In this document: positions 6,043 to 14,642 of the stretch, piece by piece
Layout: every line of letters begins with the position of its first letter
How positions within the stretch are numbered: position 1 is the stretch's first letter
IMG/VR virus record: IMGVR_UViG_3300050821_004089
Coordinates: 1 to 54,573 of that record
Reading direction: 5' to 3' (one strand)
Source of the DNA: a virus
Length of the DNA stretch: 54,573 nt
Made by a program: the position numbers and the translations under genes
Notes under the pieces: model-generated
The model's database searches: none
Told to the model about the DNA's origin: nothing
What the model saw: the letters and a program-made list of their open reading frames with translations, nothing else

Positions 6043-6896
6043 CCGGCAAAACCCGCCCGCCGGCTTATTTCGCGGTCGCCCGCACGATCTTCGATCATCC
6101 GCTGTTCAACTATGGGCAGCCTCCCTATTCCCGCCGGGAAGCCTGGGAATGGCTGATCGCGCAGGCCGCCTGGAAACCCAAAGGCCATCGCCACGTCCTG
6201 GGGATAACCGAGGTACAGCGGGGACAACTCGCCACGACCGTACGTGAACTTGGGGCCATTTGGCGTTGGCCGCGATCGAACGTACATCGATTTCTTCGGC
6301 GGTTAGTCGAAGAGGGGATGGTGGAACTGACGCGAAAAAACAAAAACGGGACTACGAATAGCGCAATTAGACGATTGTCGCCGCGCTGGCGCACGATCAT
6401 AACCATTTGTAATTACGATAGATTCCAGGCAAAGCCGCGCGTGGAGCGGCGCAACGATGGGGACTATGAGCGGGACTACGATGAATTGGTTTTGCCCGGA
6501 ATTATTCACGAAGTCCCCGCCGAACAAGAACAACCAACCAAAACCAATGTAGATTCAGAAAGAGTCGGCCTTCAGGGCTTGCAGCCTGTGAATTTTGGGG
6601 ATAACTCTTCGACCACCCAGTGGAAAGACAAGCCCCCGCATGGGGCCAAGGATCGTAAAACCGGCAAATGGCAATGGTTCGATCACCCGTCATCGGAATG
6701 GACCCAAGCAGCGCGACTCTACACGGCAGACAAGGGCGCGCGGATATTCCCGAAGAAGTACAAGGGCGGACGGGGAAATTGGTTCAAGGTGAGGTCGGAC
6801 GCCGAGATCAAGCTGCTCTACCGCAAGATTTGCGAAAACGAGGGCATTCCAAGACTCAGTTCGCCTCCGGGGCCGCGTTTACTGAGCAGGAAATAG
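6039..6896 (+). CDS. Replication-initiator-like helix-turn-helix protein
   Basis: 285 residues from GTG 6039 (GTGA overlap). Residues ~15-110 form a winged helix: FDHPLF..., WLIAQAAWKP, then RGQLATTVRELGAIWRWPRSNVHRFLRRLVEEGMVEL, closely like the N-terminal domain of phage replication proteins (gpO/DnaD-type). The middle is acidic and disordered; the C-terminal part (residues ~190-275) is rich in Trp and Lys. The reading ends abruptly (GPRLLSRK) where coding character continues in another frame (6830-7048), suggesting a frameshift or an overlapping gene. It may load a host helicase at the phage origin. Confidence 0.7.
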   Translation: MTGKTRPPAYFAVARTIFDHPLFNYGQPPYSRREAWEWLIAQAAWKPKGHRHVLGITEVQRGQLATTVRELGAIWRWPRSNVHRFLRRLVEEGMVELTRKNKNGTTNSAIRRLSPRWRTIITICNYDRFQAKPRVERRNDGDYERDYDELVLPGIIHEVPAEQEQPTKTNVDSERVGLQGLQPVNFGDNSSTTQWKDKPPHGAKDRKTGKWQWFDHPSSEWTQAARLYTADKGARIFPKKYKGGRGNWFKVRSDAEIKLLYRKICENEGIPRLSSPPGPRLLSRK

Positions 6897-7048
6897 CCGA
6901 ACGAGAACGTTCCCAGCGCGCCGCACGCGATCATGACATCCTCGTCATCCGCATGTGCCGTCAGATGGGCATCCCGGTCAAACCGGCTTCTGCCCGCCTG
7001 CGGGCTCTTTGGTCCCGCATGATCGGGGAAGGCGACGATGCGGCTTGA
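6830..7048 (+). CDS. Overlapping small protein or frameshifted C-terminus of the preceding gene
   Basis: Frame -1 relative to the gene 6039-6896, open from 6668. The stretch TEQEIAERERSQRAARDHD then ILVIRMCRQMGIPVKPASAR has good coding character, but the only usable starts near it are a TTG at 6830 without a ribosome site. It may be the true C-terminus of the replication-type protein, separated by a one-base change near 6840-6890. No classic slippery heptamer is visible there. I list it as a separate reading so that the coding signal is not lost. Confidence 0.4.
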   Translation: MRKRGHSKTQFASGAAFTEQEIAERERSQRAARDHDILVIRMCRQMGIPVKPASARLRALWSRMIGEGDDAA

Positions 7049-7114
7049 CGAGAGTTGCAAAACGCGCATACCTGCAACCGGATACAACCGCAATTGATTC
7101 GCGGTGATTCGCCT

Positions 7115-7804
7115 ATGGATATTACGGCCGAAACCAGTGAATTGTCGGCAACTTTGCCGGTTCCCGTCGCATCACCGGGTTCGCTACCCTTGCGCGCTCG
7201 CAACCAGGAACTCTACTGCTGGCGAGCCGCCGCGCTGATCCCCAAAGCTCGCGCCTATTGCGAGGCGTTCGGCTACGACGAAACCGATCCGAAGCAGTAC
7301 CACGCGGCCCGCGGGAATGCCTCGCGCCTCGAACGGCGCAAGGATATTCAGGCCCGCATCGCGTGGCTCTCGCGTCAGCAGGAAGAAATCCTCGCGCAAA
7401 AGCGCGAACGGCTCGAAGCTTGGCAATGGGCCGTGCTCGAACACAACCCGGCCGATTTCTACGAGATCGCGGAACGGCCGTTGCTCGACGCCAAGGGTAC
7501 GCCCATTCTCGACAAGGCTGGCGAGTTCATCATGGTCAAATACCAGCGGGCAAAGTTCTTGCAGGATTTGCCGGCGGAAGCGCTCAAGGCGGTCGAAGGC
7601 TTGCAGATTACGGATTCCGGCAAGGTGATGGTGAAAACCTATTCCAAGATGCAGGCGCACGACGCGCTGCGAAAAATGCTGGGAATCGGTGCTGTGAATG
7701 GCGTCATGCGCGATGAAGTCGGCGACATGTCGACGGCGGAGATCGTCGCGGAACTGCAAACGCTGGGCGTCGATGTTCGATTGAGCGTAACGGTCAATCG
7801 GTGA
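7115..7804 (+). CDS. terS: Terminase small subunit
   Basis: 229 residues from ATG 7115; a TTG at 7055 gives a longer but less likely form. After a short N-terminus it has a helix-turn-helix region (ALIPKARAYCEAFGYDETDP...AARGNASRLERRKDIQARI), typical of Terminase_2-like small subunits that recognise phage packaging DNA. A central coiled region follows (SRQQEEILAQKRERLEAWQ). A YSKMQAHDALRKMLGI segment is common in this family. It overlaps the large subunit start as GTGA, the usual terminase pair. It would form a ring that directs the motor to genomic DNA. Confidence 0.85.
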   Translation: MDITAETSELSATLPVPVASPGSLPLRARNQELYCWRAAALIPKARAYCEAFGYDETDPKQYHAARGNASRLERRKDIQARIAWLSRQQEEILAQKRERLEAWQWAVLEHNPADFYEIAERPLLDAKGTPILDKAGEFIMVKYQRAKFLQDLPAEALKAVEGLQITDSGKVMVKTYSKMQAHDALRKMLGIGAVNGVMRDEVGDMSTAEIVAELQTLGVDVRLSVTVNR

Positions 7805-9603
7805 ATGTTTCCTTCTCCCGCGCGGAATTAAGAAAACAACGCCTGTTGCGCGAGTTGGAAAACCGCGTTCTGCGGGAACGCTACGAATCCGATCTCTTGG
7901 CATTCGTCGAAGCGGCATGGCCGTCGATCGATCCAACCGAATATCAGCCGAATTGGGCGATCGAGGCTCTGTGCGAACATTTGCAGGCGGTGACGGAAGG
8001 GGAGATCAGGCATCTTCTGATCAACTTTCCGCCACGCTGCGCAAAGACGACGGTGGCGTCTATCTGCTATCCGGCATGGGTGTGGGCGAGACAACAGAGT
8101 AGTTTACGATCCGGCGCGCAAATACGGTTTCTTTGCGGATCGTATAACCACGAACTGTCGCTCGCTAATTCGAACAAGACACGGCGGCTGATCCTCTCGC
8201 CGTGGTATCAATCGCTATGGGAAAAACGCTTTGTCTTCCGGCAGGATCAAAACACCAAGACGCAGTTTGACAATTCCCTCGGAGGGTCGCGGATTGCCAC
8301 TTCGGTGAGCGGTTCATTGCTCGGAATCGGCGGTGATATTATCATTATCGATGATCCGCACAACACGTCGGAAATCGAATCGGACGCGGATCGTGCCGCG
8401 GCGCTCAACTGGTGGAAGGAAATATCGACCACTCGTTTGAATAATCCGAAGGACACGCCGCTGATCGTCATCATGCAACGGCTGCATGAGGAAGATGTTT
8501 CGGGCGTCATCCTGTCGAATGAATGGTCATCGGAATGGTGCCACTTGATGATTCCGATGAGCTACAACTGGCAACGCCATTGCGTCACGTCCATCGGCTG
8601 GCAAGATCCGCGCGGATTGGACGATGAAGGCGAACCGTTGGTGACGATAGCGGAGGACGGCACACGCGAGCCTCGCGATGGGGAAGCGGCACGAGTGCTG
8701 GATGCGTGCGAGAACGAATTGATGTGGCCGGAACGGTTCGGCAAGACGGAAATAGATCGCATCACAGCTGACCTCGGACCATATATGGCGTCCGGTCGCT
8801 TGCAACAGATGCCCACCCCGATGGGTGGCGGCATCTTCAAACGCATGTGGTGGCAGGTATGGGATTCGCCCGACGGTAAGTTCCCGGCGCTTGAATACAT
8901 CATCGCTTCGCTTGACGGCGCATTTACTGAAAAGGAATCAAACAGTCCTTCGGCGCTGACCGTATGGGGAATCTTTGTCGAGCCATTGTTGCAACGACGC
9001 CGAATCATCCTGTTGCATGCCTGGCGCAAGTTTCTTGAATTCTCAGGTCCACGCATCGAACCGTTGGTAACGGTGACAAAAATCGATGGAGTCGAATGGG
9101 CGCCCGAAATTCCTTTGGTCGGTGACAGCGAGCGAGTGGCAAAATGGAAACGCGAAAACTTTCGTCGCCGCACGATGGATAAATGGGGCTTGGTCGAATG
9201 GGTGGCCTATACCTGCGACCGGTTTAAGGTTGACAAGCTGTTGATCGAAGCGAAGGCTACGGGCATGCCGGCGGCGGAAGAATTGACGCACCGTTACCCT
9301 GACCGCCAATGGTCGATTGAGTTGCAACCGGCGTGGGGCGACAAGTATTCGCGCGCGCTTGCGGTGCAGCCGACGTTTTCGCAGTTGATGGTGTACGCGC
9401 CGATTCGCGACTGGGCCGAGATGGTGATCGAAGAAATGGAGAATTTCCCCAAAGGGAAGTGGAAAGATTTAACGGACTCCACGTCTCAGGCACACAAGTA
9501 CCTGCGTGACACGGGCCTCGCCAATACCGACAAGGAAGCCGTCGCCGAAGAAATGCAACGGGTTATGCACAGGCCGAAACCGACGGCATTGTATCCGGTT
9601 TAG
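7801..9603 (+). CDS. terL: Terminase large subunit
   Basis: 600 residues, GTG 7801. The ATPase has a variant Walker A NFPPRCAKTTVAS (about residues 75-87) and Walker B DIIIIDDPHN (about 178-187). Motif III is probably in LIVIMQRLHEEDVSG. The C-terminal RNase H-type nuclease begins near residue 365 with ASLDGAFTEKESNSPSALTVWG, whose Asp is the expected metal ligand, and continues through LLIEAKATGMPAAEEL. It pumps DNA into proheads and cuts concatemers. FPPRCAKT fits the PPRxGKT type of podovirus and siphovirus terminases with Cys in place of His. Confidence 0.97.
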   Translation: MNVSFSRAELRKQRLLRELENRVLRERYESDLLAFVEAAWPSIDPTEYQPNWAIEALCEHLQAVTEGEIRHLLINFPPRCAKTTVASICYPAWVWARQQSSLRSGAQIRFLCGSYNHELSLANSNKTRRLILSPWYQSLWEKRFVFRQDQNTKTQFDNSLGGSRIATSVSGSLLGIGGDIIIIDDPHNTSEIESDADRAAALNWWKEISTTRLNNPKDTPLIVIMQRLHEEDVSGVILSNEWSSEWCHLMIPMSYNWQRHCVTSIGWQDPRGLDDEGEPLVTIAEDGTREPRDGEAARVLDACENELMWPERFGKTEIDRITADLGPYMASGRLQQMPTPMGGGIFKRMWWQVWDSPDGKFPALEYIIASLDGAFTEKESNSPSALTVWGIFVEPLLQRRRIILLHAWRKFLEFSGPRIEPLVTVTKIDGVEWAPEIPLVGDSERVAKWKRENFRRRTMDKWGLVEWVAYTCDRFKVDKLLIEAKATGMPAAEELTHRYPDRQWSIELQPAWGDKYSRALAVQPTFSQLMVYAPIRDWAEMVIEEMENFPKGKWKDLTDSTSQAHKYLRDTGLANTDKEAVAEEMQRVMHRPKPTALYPV

Positions 9604-9643
9604 GCTTGACCGAATCACCCCATCGGTCCCGTAATCCCACGTT

Positions 9644-9922
9644 ATGCCCATGAACGGAAGCCCACCCGATCTCACCTTGACCTTCCACCAGCGCCAATGC
9701 GTGGAAGTGCTCGAAGAAGCCTTGGCCGAAGCCAAGCAGGGCAAGGTCGATGGGGTGGCGATCGTGCTGTGCATGCCGGGCGGTTGGGCACCGTTGTTCG
9801 GCGGGACGCGGCCGGCCGACTTGAACCTCGGCCTTGACCAGTTGAAGCGCGATATTCTCGACAACGTGACCGCGGCGAAAGTCGCGCCGCAAGGCAAGGC
9901 CAACATCTTGAGGGTGAGATGA
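9644..9922 (+). CDS. Hypothetical protein
   Basis: 92 residues, no family recognised. Predicted helix LTFHQRQCVEVLEEALAEAKQG, a strand VDGVAIVLCMPGGW, then LNLGLDQLKRDILDNVTAAK. Its stop overlaps the next start (ATGA at 9919). Lies between terminase and portal with two other small genes; such positions often hold head-morphogenesis helpers, but nothing specific supports that here. Confidence 0.65.
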   Translation: MPMNGSPPDLTLTFHQRQCVEVLEEALAEAKQGKVDGVAIVLCMPGGWAPLFGGTRPADLNLGLDQLKRDILDNVTAAKVAPQGKANILRVR

Positions 9923-10164
9923 GCGATCTTGTTGCGAAGTTACGCGATGCTTTCCAGCGGAAGCGCTACGGCAATACGCCTGGCGACTATGATCCCGATT
10001 TCGATTTATTCGATGTGGCGGCTGATGAAATCGAACGCTTACGAGCCGAACACGATAACATGCTGGCTGTGGCCGGTAAGGTCTCTTTCGGTCCGTCCTA
10101 CGCCGACATCGCCAAAGACGCGCGGCACGATATGCCGGTAACGGATGCGCCGCGTGATGACTGA
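9919..10164 (+). CDS. Hypothetical acidic protein
   Basis: 81 residues, acidic and helical. SDLVAKLRDAFQRKRYG and FDVAADEIERLRAEHDNMLAVAG resemble the short helical proteins that phages encode with an E-x-x-R-L-R-x-E helix (a common motif of unknown role). No signal, membrane or metal motif. Coupled to both neighbours. Confidence 0.6.
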   Translation: MSDLVAKLRDAFQRKRYGNTPGDYDPDFDLFDVAADEIERLRAEHDNMLAVAGKVSFGPSYADIAKDARHDMPVTDAPRDD

Positions 10165-10477
10165 CTCCCAGGAAATCCGTGTTGTGACCGCAGCAAGTGA
10201 GCCGCATACGATCCGCACGACGTTTCCGGTTGGGATACACAAGCACCACATCTCCACTCCGTTGTGGCCGCACAAGCGAGCGGTCAAGTATGATCATACG
10301 GCGTTGTGGGTGACAATTTGGGCGATTATCGCGGTCGTTTTTATCGTGTTTGTCAATTACGCGACCTATCAGGCCCACATCGAATCGGTAGAGCGGTCTC
10401 GCACGATCATGAAGGAATGCGAACAAGGAATCCGCGACTGCTCGTGGATGAAGGCGCGGAAGCAATCCAATGGCTGA
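10157..10477 (+). CDS. Single-pass membrane protein
   Basis: 106 residues from ATG 10157 (ATG 10145 is four codons upstream in frame). One strong transmembrane helix at residues ~50-72 (ALWVTIWAIIAVVFIVFVNYA). About 48 residues precede it and a short charged C-terminal part follows with two cysteines (KECEQGIRDCSW). The KR residues before the helix (PHKRAVKYDH) favour N-in topology. It overlaps the portal gene by eight bases. Unknown role; could be lysis-related or an inner-membrane virion factor. Confidence 0.65.
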   Translation: MTDSQEIRVVTAASEPHTIRTTFPVGIHKHHISTPLWPHKRAVKYDHTALWVTIWAIIAVVFIVFVNYATYQAHIESVERSRTIMKECEQGIRDCSWMKARKQSNG

Positions 10478-12755
10478 AATCGCCATCACAATTGACGCCG
10501 ACGATCCGGTCACAATGGATCAGTCGTCGGGCGATACCGCGACGAGACAGAATGACGGCGGCGTAGTGGTCGCGCTCAATTCCGGGCGGGCGGTAAAGGC
10601 GAAGGAAAACGACGGAGACGATCCTTGGTTCAAGAATCTCGCCAAGGAAATGGATACTGGGAAGCTCGGCACGATTTGTGAAGAATTGATCGAGGCCATC
10701 GCGGCGGACAATGAGTCACGATCGGGGTATCTATCGAATGTCTCTCAAGGCTTGACCTTGCTTGGCCTGAAATTGGAAAAGCCGAAGTCCATTGCGTCTG
10801 ATTCCACGTCAGCCGTGGAGGGTATGTCGAGCGTAACCAATCCGCTCATGCTCGATGGGGTGCTACGCGGGTGGGCAAATACGGTCGGCGAACTTCTTCC
10901 CGCCGAGGGGCCGGCGAAGATCAAACAAGTGGCGGACGCCGATCAATCGTTGGACGATCTCGCCGAAGCGTTGCAACGCGACTTTAATCATTATCTGACC
11001 GACATCGACAAATCTTATTATCCCGACACGTCGTATATGTTGCTGTGGGGGCCGTACTTTCGCGGTTGCGGCATCAAGAAAGTATATCGCTGTCCGATGC
11101 GACGACGGCCGGTGTCGGAAAGCGTGTCGCCGGATAAGTTGATCGTCGATGATGCCAAGAAGGATTTTGCCGCCTGCGGACGCATCACTCACGAAATCGA
11201 AATGCGGCCCTTGGTTCTGCGCCGTATGCAATTGCTCGGCATCTACGTCGATTATGATCTCGCACAACCATCGCCGGAAACCGGCCGCACGGATCAAAAA
11301 ATAGCGACGATCCAGGGAACGTCCGCTATTCCGAAGCGGCAGGAAGATCAACCTTATACGATTTGGGAGAGCCAGTGCGAACTTGATCTCGATGACTACG
11401 CGCCGAAGCATTTTAAGGGTGAAGGAATTCCGCTGCCCTATCGCGTGACGATCGACAAGGATACGCGGCGGATTCTGGCGCTGCATCGCGACTGGAACGA
11501 GGACGATGCAGACTGTCGCAGGAAACGGCTCTACGTCAAATACCCTTATGTTCCCGGACCGGGTTTCTACGGCACGGGATTGATGCAAATTCTCGGCAAT
11601 TCGACAGCGGCGATGACGGCGGCGTGGCGCGAGGCGCTTGACGCCGGCATGTATGCGAGTTTCCCCGGCGGTCTTGGCGAGAAAAGCGCACTTAAACAAA
11701 ATACAAATATCATGCGGGCATCTCCCGGCGAATTTTATCCGGTCGATACCGGCGGCAAGGACATCCGCACGATGTTCATGCCAATGCCGTATCACGATGT
11801 CACGCCAGGACTCATGGGTCTTATCGACCGTATCACCCAACAAACAAAGAGTCTCGGTGGTGCCGCGGATATTCCGGCGGCCGAAGGCATCCAAAATGTG
11901 CCGGTCGGGACCATGCTGGCGCAGATCGAACAGGCAACCAAGGTCATGGCCGCCGCGCACAAGGGCATGCATCAGGCGCAGGCGGAAGAATTCGGGATGC
12001 TGATTGATCTGTTCAAGGAAAACCCGGAGGATTTCTGGCGTGGTAATGAAGTCGCGCCGAAGGGATTCTGGACGGATGAGAAGTTTCTACAAGCGCTCGA
12101 ACAGTCCCCGCCGCTGGTGCCGACTTCCGATCCGAACGTGCCTTCTCACATTCACCGGATCGCGAAGGCCATCGGCTTGGTGCAGCTTGCGTCCCATCCG
12201 GTGTTTGGGCCGCGGCTCGATCCCGACGAAATGCTTAAGCGTATTCTCGGCGCCATGCGGGAAGACCCGCGCGGGTTGATCGTCGCGCCGCCGCCGCAGT
12301 CGGCTGCTCCGGACCCACGGGTGATCGAGGCGCAAGCGAAGGCTGACAAGGCACGTTCCGACGCCGCTCTCGCCCAAGGCAAACTCGCACAACTGCCGCA
12401 GGAACAGGACTTGCAACGCGAGAAATTACAGACCGAACGCGATATTTCCACCACCGATCTTGCCCGCGAAATGGTCATCCACGGCAAGGATCAGGCGGAA
12501 CTCGCCCATAATCAGGAAATGGATAAGGCCCAGCACGGGCTTGACGTTCTCAAAACCGTGCATGACATTGGCGAATCAGGTAGGCAGGGCGGGCTCGATA
12601 CGGCGCAGTTTGCCCATGAACGGACCATGGATCATCTGGGCCATGGGCTGGAACGCCAGCAGGCCCAGCATGACCAGACAATCGATCGGAAAGGGCATGC
12701 GCTCGACGTGCATCAGGCGATGAATCCCCCGAAGCCGGCAAACGAGAAAAAATAA
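10470..12755 (+). CDS. Portal protein
   Basis: 761 residues. Position after terminase, size and content fit a podovirus portal. The N-terminal part has ELIEAIAADNESRSGYLSNVSQGL. The core has MLLWGPYFRGCGIKKVYRCP, followed by DKLIVDDAKKDFAACGRITHE and YPYVPGPGFYGTGLMQILGN, characteristic of portal clips. The last ~150 residues are a long charged coiled coil (ADKARSDAALAQGKLAQ..., HGLERQQAQHDQTIDRKGH) that could form the portal barrel extending into the head. It forms the dodecameric DNA channel at one capsid vertex and docks the terminase, then the tail adaptors. Confidence 0.92.
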   Translation: MAEIAITIDADDPVTMDQSSGDTATRQNDGGVVVALNSGRAVKAKENDGDDPWFKNLAKEMDTGKLGTICEELIEAIAADNESRSGYLSNVSQGLTLLGLKLEKPKSIASDSTSAVEGMSSVTNPLMLDGVLRGWANTVGELLPAEGPAKIKQVADADQSLDDLAEALQRDFNHYLTDIDKSYYPDTSYMLLWGPYFRGCGIKKVYRCPMRRRPVSESVSPDKLIVDDAKKDFAACGRITHEIEMRPLVLRRMQLLGIYVDYDLAQPSPETGRTDQKIATIQGTSAIPKRQEDQPYTIWESQCELDLDDYAPKHFKGEGIPLPYRVTIDKDTRRILALHRDWNEDDADCRRKRLYVKYPYVPGPGFYGTGLMQILGNSTAAMTAAWREALDAGMYASFPGGLGEKSALKQNTNIMRASPGEFYPVDTGGKDIRTMFMPMPYHDVTPGLMGLIDRITQQTKSLGGAADIPAAEGIQNVPVGTMLAQIEQATKVMAAAHKGMHQAQAEEFGMLIDLFKENPEDFWRGNEVAPKGFWTDEKFLQALEQSPPLVPTSDPNVPSHIHRIAKAIGLVQLASHPVFGPRLDPDEMLKRILGAMREDPRGLIVAPPPQSAAPDPRVIEAQAKADKARSDAALAQGKLAQLPQEQDLQREKLQTERDISTTDLAREMVIHGKDQAELAHNQEMDKAQHGLDVLKTVHDIGESGRQGGLDTAQFAHERTMDHLGHGLERQQAQHDQTIDRKGHALDVHQAMNPPKPANEKK

Positions 12756-12756
12756 C

Positions 12757-13200
12757 GTGACTCTCGACGAAGCCAGAGCCGATTTGGAAGCCATGTTTCT
12801 GTCCGGGCCGTCGACGAAGTGTTATAAGGCAATGACCGGCGAACATTATGTTGAGGTCGTCAGCGGCGGGGTAAAAGAGGAAGGCGAACGCTATCCGATT
12901 TTGTGTGCCACGCCGGAATTAGCTGTCTCCTATTGGTTCACCGCCGCAGTTGAGTACGCCATGAACGTATCGATGGATTACTACTTGACGCAGAATGATC
13001 CTATATTTGACCATGACCGATACAAGCGACACGGCTTTACGTTGTATTGGAGAATTGTGCCGGAACTCGACGAAGTTACGCTAGTGTTGGCTGACTGTCC
13101 TGTTCGCGAGAAAGTGTGGATGCAACGTAAGTTCTGGTATGTGTATTCTAGGTTTTTGGTGAGCAAGAAGCCGCAGACACAGCAAGCGATGAGCGCCTAA
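12757..13200 (+). CDS. Hypothetical protein
   Basis: 147 residues with GTG start one base after the portal stop; ATG 12793 is a shorter alternative with GGAAG upstream. Residues ~45-70 (YPILCATPELAVSYWFTAAVEYAMN) are hydrophobic-helical. The rest is mixed, with aromatic strands (GFTLYWRIVPELDEVTLVLADC and WYVYSRFLVSKK). No family recognised. Located between portal and the His/Lys-rich proteins. Confidence 0.6.
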   Translation: MTLDEARADLEAMFLSGPSTKCYKAMTGEHYVEVVSGGVKEEGERYPILCATPELAVSYWFTAAVEYAMNVSMDYYLTQNDPIFDHDRYKRHGFTLYWRIVPELDEVTLVLADCPVREKVWMQRKFWYVYSRFLVSKKPQTQQAMSA

Positions 13201-13219
13201 CCCGCACAAGGGAGGTGAA

Positions 13220-13840
13220 ATGGCCCACCCTCACAATGAACACCGCGCCCACCACGTCGAGCATCGGCGTGTTGCCCACATCACCAAGGGATACGGTGGC
13301 CATTCCATCGGTAGTCCGCACCGCGCCGACCATACCGACGAACCCGAGGATCGTGCCCTGGTCAAGGCGATGGTCAAACCCGGCGCGCTCAAGCACAAGC
13401 CGCATGGCGGCAAGGTTAAACACCGGCTCGATAAGCCGCATCGGGCCAAGGGCGGTAGGGTCAAACACGCGAAAACCAACGTCAACGTGATCGTCGGACA
13501 TGGGGGGCCGAGTGGTCCGCCTCCAATGCCCGTACCGGTGCCGGCGGCTGGTCCCGTAGCCGCCGTGCCGCGGCCACCGATGGCAGGGCCGATGCTGGGG
13601 ATGGCGCCGGCGCTTCCTCCGGGTGGGCCGATGCTGCCGCCTCCGGGTGCTCCGCCGATGGGGCCAAGGAAGGCAGGCGGGCGGACATATAAGAGCGGCG
13701 GGCGGGTGGGCGCGATGCCCGGCTATGCTTCGACCAAGAAACACGCCACGGCGGTCCAACACACGGACGGGAAGAAGGACGGCAAGGACATCGGGCGCGG
13801 TCGCCAGATAACCTATAAGCGTGGAGGGATTGTCACATGA
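13220..13840 (+). CDS. Basic His/Lys/Pro-rich structural-type protein with GGxV motifs
   Basis: 206 residues, ATG preceded by GGGAGGTGAA. N-terminal third is His-rich. Residues ~55-85 hold HGGKVKHRLDKPHRAKGGRV; residues ~95-150 are Pro/Gly/Met-rich. The end has TYKSGGRVGAM and a terminal KRGGIVT. The same GGxV plus R-L-D-K/R unit returns in the proteins at 25720 and 26092, so this looks like a shared virion motif rather than random composition. Strongly basic and probably disordered; DNA or capsid-interior binding is an inference. Coupled by ATGA to the next His-rich gene. Confidence 0.7.
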   Translation: MAHPHNEHRAHHVEHRRVAHITKGYGGHSIGSPHRADHTDEPEDRALVKAMVKPGALKHKPHGGKVKHRLDKPHRAKGGRVKHAKTNVNVIVGHGGPSGPPPMPVPVPAAGPVAAVPRPPMAGPMLGMAPALPPGGPMLPPPGAPPMGPRKAGGRTYKSGGRVGAMPGYASTKKHATAVQHTDGKKDGKDIGRGRQITYKRGGIVT

Positions 13841-14091
13841 CCGCCCACAAAGCCCCGACCGTGCATCACGCTACCCACGGCAACATCGAACATCCGACCG
13901 GCCACCACGGCACGCATCACTTCGCGCATCACGAGGTCGGTTCCTACCATGCCCACGGAGGGCCGATCGAATGCCCGAAAGACGGCATAGGGCCTGATCT
14001 TCCCGGTGGGGCCGGCGGCGGCGAAGGGCGTCTGGCCAAGGCCAAGCTCGCTGCAAAACACTACGCCAAGCCGGAAGGAAAGCATGGGTGA
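13837..14091 (+). CDS. Histidine-rich small protein
   Basis: 84 residues with 15 histidines, 13 of them in the first 40 residues as HH pairs (VHHATHG, TGHHGTHHFAHH). A central HGGPIECPKDGIG and a basic end (LAKAKLAAKHYAKPEGKHG) follow. The clustered histidines suggest divalent-metal binding or pH-dependent assembly. No known family. It lies between the Lys/His-rich protein and a zinc-finger protein, and its start overlaps the former gene's stop (ATGA). Confidence 0.65.
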   Translation: MTAHKAPTVHHATHGNIEHPTGHHGTHHFAHHEVGSYHAHGGPIECPKDGIGPDLPGGAGGGEGRLAKAKLAAKHYAKPEGKHG

Positions 14092-14275
14092 GTGGCCGAC
14101 CTGTAAGGGTTGTGGCACTTCGCTCACTGCATTCAAACCGCACTTTCGATCCCTTCCCCCGGTCGGGGAAACCGCAGTCGGGCCGGCATGGTGCGAGGAC
14201 TGTATTGTGTCGGACAAATCCGACCTCGACAAAAGCCTTGTGGATTACGTGAAGAACCTGCGTCAAAACGTGTGA
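14084..14275 (+). CDS. Small zinc-finger protein
   Basis: 63 residues from ATG 14084, overlapping the previous stop by eight bases. A zinc site is evident: CKGCGTSL near the N-terminus and WCEDC around residue 42, followed by a helical tail DKSLVDYVKNLRQ. Small treble-clef or knuckle proteins like this are frequent in phages and usually of unknown function. Confidence 0.65.
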   Translation: MGEWPTCKGCGTSLTAFKPHFRSLPPVGETAVGPAWCEDCIVSDKSDLDKSLVDYVKNLRQNV

Positions 14276-14279
14276 CTTC

Positions 14280-14531
14280 ATGGCACAGCGCGCAGAACGC
14301 GGGCAATACCCCCTCCCCGAATCACCCGTAAGCGTCTATTACGATGGTGATCCGCGCCTCAATCGGATGCTCATTGGCGCGCTCAATACGGAAATCGCGG
14401 AACGTTCGGGCCATGTGGCAAGCGGAAGCGCGAGCGATCACGCCGACTATAAGGAACGCTGCGGGTACATCGCGGGTCTAAAACGCGCGGTGGAAATCGC
14501 GCAGGAAACGGAAAAGAAATTGAGGGACTGA
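14280..14531 (+). CDS. Hypothetical protein
   Basis: 83 residues. YYDGDPRLNRMLIGALNTEIAE followed by DYKERCGYIAGLKRAVEIAQETEKK gives two helices. The KERCGYIAGLKRA pattern is common in small phage proteins found between scaffold and portal genes. Function unknown. The next small membrane gene begins directly at its stop. Confidence 0.65.
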   Translation: MAQRAERGQYPLPESPVSVYYDGDPRLNRMLIGALNTEIAERSGHVASGSASDHADYKERCGYIAGLKRAVEIAQETEKKLRD

Positions 14532-14642
14532 ATGCTAATGACGCTCGGCCTTCTTATTGGATTTGTGTCGGGCGTTATTGCGACTTCGACCGTGGTAGCC
14601 ATGATCATGATCAGTCTTGAGCCGAAGAAAAGGATTAACTGA
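14532..14642 (+). CDS. Small single-pass membrane peptide
   Basis: 36 residues, starting one base after the previous stop; its stop overlaps the GroES-like start as TGATG. Sequence MLMTLGLLIGFVSGVIATS then TVVAMIMISLEPKKRIN gives one transmembrane helix followed by a basic tail that would remain in the cytoplasm. Its tight coupling on both sides argues that it is real despite its size. Role unknown. Confidence 0.6.
   Translation: MLMTLGLLIGFVSGVIATSTVVAMIMISLEPKKRIN

Noticed and set aside
9563-12487. Long minus-strand open frames opposite the portal gene
   Set aside because: High GC third positions leave long antisense frames; the plus-strand portal with family-like content explains the region.
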